A stretch of DNA of 5,466 nt from Candidatus Muiribacterium halophilum. GTDB lineage: Bacteria > Muiribacteriota > Muiribacteriia > Muiribacteriales > Muiribacteriaceae. The notes under the pieces were generated by a model that made no database searches, was not told the DNA's origin, and worked only from the letters and a program-made list of their open reading frames with translations. Below are positions 1 to 4,874 of the stretch, piece by piece. The stretch spans positions 1 through 5,466 of the forward strand of contig JALOAD010000105.1 in assembly GCA_023228995.1 (NCBI GenBank), given 5' to 3'. Both the position numbers and the translations under genes were made by a program. Position 1 is the stretch's first letter. Every line of letters begins with the position of its first letter.

Positions 1-487
1 CCTCATCATCATCTACCAACAAATTACCAGTAGAAGAACCTAAAAACATTTTAATTCCTGCAACGCGAGATTTATCAATATTCTTTATTTCTTGAATATT
101 ATCGTTTGTTGCACCAAGCATAAAAGAATAATTTATAAAAGAAGTATTTTTCGATATTTCAAATTTTTCGATTAAAAGCTGATTTGTAATACTAGCCGGA
201 TTAGTATTTGGCATTTCAATAAAAGAAGTAAGACCACCAGCAGCTGCAGCAGCAGATTCAGATGCAATATCAGCTTTATGTGTTAAACCTGGTTCACGAA
301 AATGCACTTGGTCGTCTATAATACCTGGAATTAAAATCAAGCCTGTTGCATCAATGTTTATATCAGCTTTTGGTAAATTTTCATTTTCTAAAAAAATCTT
401 TTTTATTCTTTGATTTTCTATAAAAACGCTAGCATATTCGGATTTGTTTTCGTTAATGAGTAAAGCATTTTTTATTAGAGTAGTCAT
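1..487 (-). CDS. pyrC: Dihydroorotase, N-terminal 162 residues (3' end outside window)
   Basis: Dihydroorotase is a zinc amidohydrolase that interconverts carbamoyl-aspartate and dihydroorotate in cytoplasmic de novo pyrimidine synthesis. The frame is open from the ATG at 487-485 to the left edge, so the C-terminal part is missing. Residues 1-55 form the small beta-rich N-terminal domain of cyclic amidohydrolases. Residues 58-70 read DDQVHFREPGLTH, which contains the HFREPG metal/substrate motif. ITSF-like and EMPNT strands follow at 86-95, then GIKMFLGSSTG at 144-154, where K146 is in the place of the lysine carboxylated in many relatives. The first histidine of the usual HxH pair is replaced by Gln60, a variant I associate with Bacteroidota enzymes. 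The gene lies 26 bases after the pit stop codon in the same direction, so co-transcription is possible. No purine-rich Shine-Dalgarno sequence is visible. Family assignment is strong; activity is inferred. Confidence 0.93.
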   Translation of the reverse strand, partial: MTTLIKNALLINENKSEYASVFIENQRIKKIFLENENLPKADINIDATGLILIPGIIDDQVHFREPGLTHKADIASESAAAAAGGLTSFIEMPNTNPASITNQLLIEKFEISKNTSFINYSFMLGATNDNIQEIKNIDKSRVAGIKMFLGSSTGNLLVDDDE

Positions 488-513
488 GAAAATTTTTTAT
501 TGCGTATTTATAA

Positions 514-864
514 TTATTTTATTCCAAACCAGCCAAAAATAATATAAAACAGAGCTGCAAGAACGGCACTAACAGGAATTGTTAATATCCATGCCCAAAC
601 TAATCTTAGAGAAACTTTCCACCTAACTGCGGAAAATCTTTTAGCAGCACCAACCCCCATGATTGCACCAGAAATTGTATGAGTAGTACTTACAGGAACA
701 CGTAAAATCTCAGTAAAAAATAAAGTAAATGCACCTGCTGTATCGGCTGCTACACCTTCGAGCGGATTAATTTTCGTAATTTTATTTCCCATAGTTTTCA
801 CAATTTTCCAGCCACCAGACATCGTCCCAATAGATATTGCAGAGAAACATGCTATAGCAACCAA
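514..864 (-). CDS. pit: PiT inorganic phosphate transporter, C-terminal part (downstream of frameshift)
   Basis: This is the C-terminal third of a PiT-family phosphate/cation symporter of the inner membrane. It is in a different frame from its N-terminal part at 852-1547. It contains the second inverted-repeat signature, PVSTTHTISG at about 57-66, preceded by GTMSGGWKIVKTMG and PLEGVAADTAG, which are typical of bacterial PiT proteins. Two or three hydrophobic helices follow and the protein ends WFGIK. The only start available in this frame is a TTG at 864-862 that falls inside the coding sequence of the N-terminal part, so it is not a convincing start. Adding one G to the GG at 861-862 (minus-strand sense) fuses the two frames as ...DIHDWVAIACFSAIS..., giving a normal-looking transporter of about 344 residues. 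The stop is TAA. Whether the lesion is real or a sequencing error cannot be decided here. Confidence 0.85.
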   Translation of the reverse strand: MVAIACFSAISIGTMSGGWKIVKTMGNKITKINPLEGVAADTAGAFTLFFTEILRVPVSTTHTISGAIMGVGAAKRFSAVRWKVSLRLVWAWILTIPVSAVLAALFYIIFGWFGIK

Positions 865-1547
865 TCATGAATATCTGACATATCATTCATACTTAAAAAA
901 TTTGGCATATTTGGATTGGATTTTGTAGCGGCAATCATAGCTACAGCAATAATACCCATTACTTTTTGAGAATCATTAAGACCATGACCAATACTAAATA
1001 GTGCAGAACCTGTTAATTGCAAATATTTGAATATTTTTCTAGTTTTCTTAACTTCAGTATTTCTAAATATCCACTGAAAAATTATGCTAATAATTGCTGA
1101 AATTAAAAGACCCATAACAGGAGCTATAACAATAAACGACACTATTAAAAGAATTGTATTTGATTGTATGCTTTCAAAGCCATTAGCACAAATAGCGGCT
1201 CCGGCAAATCCTCCAATTAATGTGTGAGAAGAAGAGGAAGGAATTCCAAACCACCAAGTAAAAATATTCCAAAATATAGCTGCACTAATCCCAGCCAAAA
1301 GAATAGGCAAAGTAATAAAGTGTTCATAAACAACTTTTGCAATGGTATTTGCTATTCCAAATTCTCCAATTATAAACCTTGCAATAAAATAAGCAACAAA
1401 ATTAAAAAATACTGCCCACAAAACCGCTTGAACAGGACTTAAAACTTTTGTTGTTACAATTGAAGTTATAGCATTTGCAGCATCATGAAAACCATTTATA
1501 TAATCAAAAATTATTGCAAGAATAATTATTATTATTAATAAAGTCAT
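852..1547 (-). CDS. pit: PiT inorganic phosphate transporter, N-terminal part (frameshifted)
   Basis: This is the N-terminal two thirds of a PiT-family low-affinity phosphate transporter, which imports phosphate (usually as a metal-phosphate complex) with a cation. Residues 1-16 are a hydrophobic first helix, followed by NGFHDAANAI at 18-27, the family's first-repeat signature. GIPSSSSHTLIGG lies at 101-113 and GHGLNDSQKVMGI at 187-199. Several hydrophobic segments in between are membrane helices. The frame runs into TAG just after DIHDW at 225-229, and homology continues in the -1 frame at 514-864. The start ATG at 1547-1545 is 10 bases after the DUF47 stop codon, the usual close pairing of PiT with its PhoU-like partner. 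As written, the gene would yield a truncated transporter lacking the second STTHT repeat and probably inactive. Confidence 0.9.
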   Translation of the reverse strand: MTLLIIIIILAIIFDYINGFHDAANAITSIVTTKVLSPVQAVLWAVFFNFVAYFIARFIIGEFGIANTIAKVVYEHFITLPILLAGISAAIFWNIFTWWFGIPSSSSHTLIGGFAGAAICANGFESIQSNTILLIVSFIVIAPVMGLLISAIISIIFQWIFRNTEVKKTRKIFKYLQLTGSALFSIGHGLNDSQKVMGIIAVAMIAATKSNPNMPNFLSMNDMSDIHDWLL

Positions 1548-1557
1548 ATAATTTTAG

Positions 1558-2208
1558 TTAAGCGTATTTTACAACCATTAGTCTAAGAACTTTTGAAGTG
1601 TCATAAATGCTATTTACAGTTTCTTCTAACTCTTCAATTATTTCTTTCAACTTAATAATTTCAATTGTTTGCATATTTGAGCTAATAAGTGAAACTATTC
1701 CATTTTGATATTCTTCGTCTGCGGCTTCTTCAAGTCGCTTAATTTCCCGACAATGTTCTTTTATTGGGTTTGCATTCTTTTTTAATTGCTTTAATACCGA
1801 AATAGCCTGAGAAAGTTCTTGAGCAATTTCTAAAATAATTTTTGCAAGATTTTTAATACAATCTGGAAACATCAAAGGATTATATAGTAAAACTTTTTGC
1901 GAAGAATAATTAATATGGTCTAATGCCGCTTCTAATTCTTCAGAAATTTTTTGAATATCCTCTCTATCAAAAGGAGTTAAAAAAGTTTTTTCTAATTTTT
2001 CGGAAATATGATTTGTAATTTTATCTCCTTCTAATTCAACTTCTTTAATTTCTTTTATAATTCTATTTTTTTCGTCATCGCCACTACTGTCAAAAAGCTC
2101 AATTAACAGTTTTGAGGCAGAAATACAAGCACTAGCCGATTGATTTAACAATGGGAAAAAATCATCGTTTTTAGGTGCAAAATAGCTAAATAAATTATTA
2201 AAACTCAT
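1558..2208 (-). CDS. DUF47 / PhoU-like phosphate transport accessory protein
   Basis: This 216-residue, almost wholly helical, charged protein has no signal peptide or membrane segment. It matches the DUF47 (TIGR00153-type) PhoU-like family that is commonly encoded next to PiT transporters. Two related acidic segments are visible, as expected for PhoU-type double three-helix bundles that bind metals through E/D clusters. The first is EVELEGDKI at 56-64, followed by FLTPFDREDI at 76-85. The second is IKRLEEAADEEYQ at 156-168, followed by an acidic helix at 188-203 (KEIIEELEETVNSI..D). Length is normal for the family. It is the first gene of the DUF47-pit pair and is thought to modulate transporter activity; the exact mechanism is not established. 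Only 13 bases separate its ATG from the stop of the 22-codon ORF at 2222-2290, and no promoter or Shine-Dalgarno sequence is evident. Its native upstream region therefore seems to have been lost or replaced. Confidence 0.9.
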   Translation of the reverse strand: MSFNNLFSYFAPKNDDFFPLLNQSASACISASKLLIELFDSSGDDEKNRIIKEIKEVELEGDKITNHISEKLEKTFLTPFDREDIQKISEELEAALDHINYSSQKVLLYNPLMFPDCIKNLAKIILEIAQELSQAISVLKQLKKNANPIKEHCREIKRLEEAADEEYQNGIVSLISSNMQTIEIIKLKEIIEELEETVNSIYDTSKVLRLMVVKYA

Positions 2209-2221
2209 AAATTTTTATATT

Positions 2222-2290
2222 TTAATTTTTACCAACAATAACGAAAGAACTACTTGAACTGTTACTTACAAATCCGTTTCTAATTTTCAT
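2222..2290 (-). CDS. 22-codon ORF repeating the leader of the neighbouring gene; probable truncated gene
   Basis: The ORF starts at the ATG at 2290-2288, directly abutting the TAA stop (2293-2291) of the upstream 130-residue gene, and ends with TAA at 2222. Its first 18 residues, MKIRNGFVSNSSSSSFVI, are identical to the start of that gene; it then reads VGKN and stops. The serine codons differ between the copies (AGT/TCA order), so this is not a fresh copy at that point, although the first 29 coding bases are identical. Two readings are possible. It may be the 5' end of a tandem paralogue cut off at the junction with the chromosomal pit operon, which I favour. Alternatively it may be a genuine small peptide consisting only of the conserved leader. 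Confidence 0.5.
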   Translation of the reverse strand: MKIRNGFVSNSSSSSFVIVGKN

Positions 2291-2292
2291 TT
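2262..2292. repeat. 31-bp perfect direct repeat, copy 1 (leader of 22-codon ORF)
   Basis: Identical to 2655-2685, exactly 393 bases (131 codons) away. It covers the first 29 coding bases of the 22-codon ORF plus two bases upstream. Similarity continues to about 2238 with differences confined to serine codons and no indels. The spacing equals one complete gene including its stop, which indicates tandem paralogous genes. Confidence 0.9.
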
Positions 2293-2683
2293 ACTTAATT
2301 TTTAATATGTTTTTAATTTTATCTATTTGTTTCTCACTTAATAATTCGCAATATCCTGAATCTGGTCCTGATTCCATTGAGACAATTATATAATCTCTCA
2401 ACAATTCTCCAATAACATACATTTCCAGACTTGATTCATATGAATCATAATACCCTTCTGATTTGAGATTTTCTATAATTTGTACTGATTTTTCTTTTAC
2501 AAATTTTTCTTCATCCATTCCATCAAATTCATCTTCCCATTTGTCAATGATGTCACTAACAAGATAAGAACGCATTTCTGAGTACTTTTCTTCTACATAT
2601 GCTACGGCATCAAAATCTTTAGGTAAGGCTATAACGAATGAACTTGAACTACTATTACTTACAAATCCGTTTCTAATTTTCAT
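2291..2683 (-). CDS. Phage-type hypothetical protein with KIRNGFVSNSSSSSF leader
   Basis: This 130-residue acidic soluble protein has no membrane segment. The N-terminus, MKIRNGFVSNSSSSSFVI, is a leader I recognise from many unrelated, uncharacterised phage and bacterial proteins; its function is unknown to me. The rest (LPKDFDAVAYVEEKYSEM onward) is predicted mostly helical and very rich in Glu, Asp and Lys. It includes WEDEFDGMDEEKF and a C-terminal segment, SGYCELLSEKQIDKIKNIL. I do not recognise a catalytic motif. The start is fixed by the shared leader. The gene lies 19 bases after the stop of the broken ORF at 2703 and is followed without a gap by a second, truncated copy of its own leader. 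Such tandem leader-bearing genes are consistent with a phage accessory region. Confidence 0.7.
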   Translation of the reverse strand: MKIRNGFVSNSSSSSFVIALPKDFDAVAYVEEKYSEMRSYLVSDIIDKWEDEFDGMDEEKFVKEKSVQIIENLKSEGYYDSYESSLEMYVIGELLRDYIIVSMESGPDSGYCELLSEKQIDKIKNILKIK

Positions 2684-2685
2684 TT
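2655..2685. repeat. 31-bp perfect direct repeat, copy 2 (leader of 130-residue gene)
   Basis: Partner of the repeat at 2262-2292. It encodes the start of the KIRNGFVSN leader of the 130-residue protein. The two copies could recombine and delete exactly one gene unit. Confidence 0.9.
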
Positions 2686-2702
2686 TTAAGTTTTTTAATC
2701 GT

Positions 2703-3156
2703 TTATAATTCTAAGTTTGAGTAAAATCTAACTATTCTTGTATCGTTGTTAGATTTTATATGATTTATCAATTTATAGATTTTGATTTTCTTATTGTTTG
2801 ATTTTTCTTCAATTATTTTAACAATCTCCTGAATAGCAAGGTGTTCATAATATTCTAATGAGAAATATGGCATTTCATTTTCTATTCTCACAGAGAACAT
2901 TTCAGTTAATTGTAAAGGTTTATCTGAAATCTCAAATTCATATCAAAAAGAAGAATCAAGTATGTAAGCCAAAATCATCTTGTAACAAATTTTTCATTAT
3001 TTGTAATGATATAGGTAAAAGATTATCACCTGTATTCATTGTTACAATCGCATTATCTACATCTAATTGATCATGATGTTCAGCATATTTGGAAACTATA
3101 TGTAAGTATCTAATATCTAATCACATTGCTTCCAAAACTGGTCGCCATTTATCCAT
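2703..3156 (-). pseudogene. Broken or TGA-recoded phage-like gene (composite reading)
   Basis: The reading starts at the ATG at 3156-3154, one base after the fractured enzyme's stop codon: MDKWRPVLEAM, then TGA at 3121-3123. It continues LDIRYLHIVSKYAEHHDQ...LLPISLQIMKNLLQDDFGLHT and stops at TGA 2956-2958. A +1 shift near the T run at 2946-2949 continues SSF, TGA (2943-2945), YEFEISDKPLQLTEM, into the intact 65-residue frame at 2703-2900 that ends NLEL. The composite is about 150 residues, soluble and mixed helix/strand, and I cannot assign a function. All in-frame stops along the composite are TGA, none TAA or TAG. Replacing TGA by Trp gives protein-like text (EAMWLDIRY, SSFWYEFE), but a frameshift is still required. 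Decay or sequencing error is the simplest explanation. If annotated alone, 2703-2900 would be a small hypothetical ORF starting at an internal Met. Confidence 0.55.
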
Positions 3157-3157
3157 T

Positions 3158-3847
3158 TTACTTATTAAACCTTTTGAACGCATTTTGCGTTATTAAATTT
3201 ACTTCAACATTTCCAACAAAATCTTTGAGATTGTCTTTATTAGTATAAGACATTGCAGAACTCAAATAGTGTGTAAAATTTTCAGTCCAACCACTTAAAG
3301 TATATTCTACTTCATTCATTCGACTTATGCCTTCAGAAGTCTTTAGAACCTTATTTCCAAGAGATTTTTGTACTTCCTTTGTACTCATACCTCTGAACTT
3401 CTTGAAAAATCTTGTACCATTACGAAACATTTGTTTTGTTGTTTCATTAAACTGATCAACTAATTCACCAGGTTCAGTACCCCAATCGTGTTTTTTATTT
3501 TGAGTATAAGTATCAGCACAACTTTCCAATGCTTTGTTAAAAACTCCACCACTCATACAAAAATCTGCGCCTAATGCGAAACTTTTAATAAAATCTCTTT
3601 CTTCTTTTAATCCACCATCCATTATTATTTTTGCTGGATTATCTAATGTGCAAGAAATATCATAACATTCTTTTATTAAAGAAGCTGATGGATAACCAAC
3701 ACCTAATTTTTCTGTTGTTAGACAATTATGTACTATCACACCACCAACAGTATAACTATGATCGTCTTTTACTGTAATATCATACACATCTATAACATTT
3801 TCATTTTTAATGGTTTTTTTATTTATTTTTTTCAGCTTGTATTTCAT
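3158..3847 (-). CDS. C-terminal split-intein half fused to C-terminal part of GMP reductase/IMPDH-family enzyme
   Basis: Residues 1-41 are an intein C-terminal half: block F DITVKDDHSYTVGG and block G VIVHN, with penultimate His40 and terminal Asn41. Residue 42 is the +1 nucleophile Cys. It begins the C-extein, CLTTEKLGVGYPSASLI, which aligns with the active-site loop of GMP reductase/IMP dehydrogenase (Cys then Thr in the C-x-T pattern). Further barrel motifs are IIMDGG at 74-79 and GADFCMSGG at 93-101 (phosphate binding). FRGMS at 151-155 and SEG at 171-173 lie in the flap region. No CBS domains are visible and the flap is GMP-reductase-like, so reductive deamination of GMP to IMP is more likely than IMP oxidation. 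There is an insertion around 104-148 relative to E. coli GuaC as I recall it. The start ATG sits inside the endonuclease gene, which suggests translational coupling. Activity requires trans-splicing with the product of 4874-5466. Confidence 0.88.
   Translation of the reverse strand: MKYKLKKINKKTIKNENVIDVYDITVKDDHSYTVGGVIVHNCLTTEKLGVGYPSASLIKECYDISCTLDNPAKIIMDGGLKEERDFIKSFALGADFCMSGGVFNKALESCADTYTQNKKHDWGTEPGELVDQFNETTKQMFRNGTRFFKKFRGMSTKEVQKSLGNKVLKTSEGISRMNEVEYTLSGWTENFTHYLSSAMSYTNKDNLKDFVGNVEVNLITQNAFKRFNK
3725..3847 (-). other. Split intein C-terminal half (IntC, 41 residues)
   Basis: The sequence from MKYKLKKINKK to VIVHN carries the conserved D..H and terminal His-Asn of intein blocks F and G. 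Length and pattern (an MK-K-LK start, then VxDxTVxxDHSY, then VVHN-like end) resemble, from memory, the IMPDH-1 split intein C-half. The cleavage point is after Asn41, between codons at 3725 and 3724. Start choice is supported because the residues upstream belong to the endonuclease frame. Confidence 0.88.
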
Positions 3848-4835
3848 ATATTTTAATTATTTTTTTAATTATTTCTAAATTATGTGATTCACTATCTTTT
3901 ACACGAATTAGTATAAAACCATTTTCTTTAGCAATTTTATTTTTTTCTTTATCATTTTTTATGTTTTTTTCCATTGAATGCCAATATTCACCATCAAATT
4001 CTATTAAAATATTATTTGATAATTTTATATCATAATATTTGCCTTCTAATTTATATTGTTTTTCTAATTCATCTTTAAAAAAATAATTTAACACATTATA
4101 AAATTCTATTTCTGGGTTTGAAGAATTACCATGTCTTAACATTTTTTTAATTGTCTTTTCATCAAAATTTTCACATAATCTTTTATAAATAACTAAAACA
4201 CTATCGGATATTTCAAATTTATTTTTTAATTCTTTCAATGTATATTTATTTTTATTTTTTTCTAAATAAAAATATAAATCATATAATTTTTCATCATTGA
4301 TTTTTGTCTTTCTTTTCTCTGAAAATTTATGCCAATATGCTTGGTGTTTTCTTGTTAATCGTATAAAATCTTCATTGTTTTTTATAAAACCTAATTCCAT
4401 CCAATATTTTTTGAATGTTCTTTTATCCATGCAAATCTCTTTTTCTAAATCATTCAATGAATAATTGAAATTCAAAAAATCATCATAATATTTTTTCAAA
4501 TCGCTAATAGTAAGATTAACAGTTTTTAATTTACTTTCAATTAAATTTATTTTTTCATTTTTTGATTTTTCCTTTTTTGGATTTTTATATACACCAACAA
4601 CATGGTTTTTATGATTTGAAAAATATTTAAAAAATATACCTTTATGATAATTTGTTTTTCTACCACAACCACAAGCACAAGTTGGGTGAACACCACCATA
4701 ATTATGTTTTAATATATAATCTTTATATGACATATTATGTTCATTTTCAATGTGTTTTTTTAATTCTCTTTTAACTAATTGTTTTGTTTTTCTTTTAATT
4801 ATTTTACCACATTCTTTACACTTTTCTTCTTCCAT
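3819..4835 (-). CDS. Free-standing homing endonuclease, Vsr-like EDxHD type, between the intein halves
   Basis: This 338-residue basic protein is predicted to cut intein-less alleles of the host gene and so spread the locus. The N-terminus has CKECG at 6-10 with H28 and H33 (possible zinc finger). Next comes SYKDYILKHNYGGVHPTCACGCG at 36-58, a cysteine-rich zinc-binding type module, followed by HKGIFFKYFSNHKNH. Residues 108-150 and 182-222 look like helix-turn-helix DNA-binding segments. The catalytic core is C-terminal. It begins SNPEIEFYNVL at 239-249 (E242 or E244), followed by IEFDGEYWH at 278-286 with D281 and H286, then D295. It ends GFILIRVKDSE at 306-316. This fits the E-D-x-H-D pattern of Vsr-like homing endonucleases such as I-Bth0305I. 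It starts 38 bases after the IntN gene stop, behind a hairpin, and its end overlaps the IntC gene by 29 bases. Base composition is even more AT-rich than its neighbours, as expected for a transferred gene. Confidence 0.87.
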   Translation of the reverse strand: MEEEKCKECGKIIKRKTKQLVKRELKKHIENEHNMSYKDYILKHNYGGVHPTCACGCGRKTNYHKGIFFKYFSNHKNHVVGVYKNPKKEKSKNEKINLIESKLKTVNLTISDLKKYYDDFLNFNYSLNDLEKEICMDKRTFKKYWMELGFIKNNEDFIRLTRKHQAYWHKFSEKRKTKINDEKLYDLYFYLEKNKNKYTLKELKNKFEISDSVLVIYKRLCENFDEKTIKKMLRHGNSSNPEIEFYNVLNYFFKDELEKQYKLEGKYYDIKLSNNILIEFDGEYWHSMEKNIKNDKEKNKIAKENGFILIRVKDSESHNLEIIKKIIKIYEIQAEKNK

Positions 4836-4842
4836 TTGTTTG

Positions 4843-4874
4843 ACAAGATTTTATTTTTATATATAAAATCTTGT
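4843..4874 (-). promoter_or_regulatory. 12-bp perfect stem-loop ahead of the endonuclease gene
   Basis: The arms ACAAGATTTTAT (4843-4854) and ATAAAATCTTGT (4863-4874) are perfect inverted repeats around an 8-base loop. The stem begins at the last base of the IntN gene's stop codon and ends 7 bases before the endonuclease ATG, so it covers the expected ribosome-binding region. No U-tract follows on the minus-strand transcript, which argues against an intrinsic terminator. Translational repression of the endonuclease, as known for hairpins in front of T4 homing-endonuclease genes, is an inference. Confidence 0.6.

Noticed and set aside
505-512. TATAAATA (minus strand) upstream of pyrC as a T4-like late promoter
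   Set aside because: It occurs once, in AT-rich sequence in a short gap between two chromosomal genes, where a phage late promoter is not expected.
862-864. TTG start for a separate C-terminal PiT gene
   Set aside because: Sequence homology runs unbroken across the frameshift, and the TTG lies inside the N-terminal coding sequence with no ribosome-binding site.
1224-1442. 72-residue plus-strand ORF
   Set aside because: It lies wholly opposite the conserved PiT coding sequence and has a low-complexity Lys/Asn/Ser composition; a shadow frame.
2245-2275. Bacteroidota-type promoter (TTTG, 19 bases, TAnnTTTG) ahead of DUF47
   Set aside because: A TTTG is present but the downstream element reads TTCTTTCG, matching poorly, and it lies inside the serine-leader coding sequence.
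2858-3070. 70-residue plus-strand ORF
   Set aside because: It is antisense to the broken gene at 2703-3156, with no recognisable motif and no plus-strand genes nearby.
4261-4330. Repetitive AT-rich stretches in the endonuclease gene as repeats or an origin
   Set aside because: They are Lys/Asn/Leu codons of a very AT-rich gene; no regular period or iteron is seen.
4843-4874. Hairpin as an intrinsic terminator
   Set aside because: No run of U follows the stem on the transcribed strand, and the endonuclease start codon is only 7 bases beyond.
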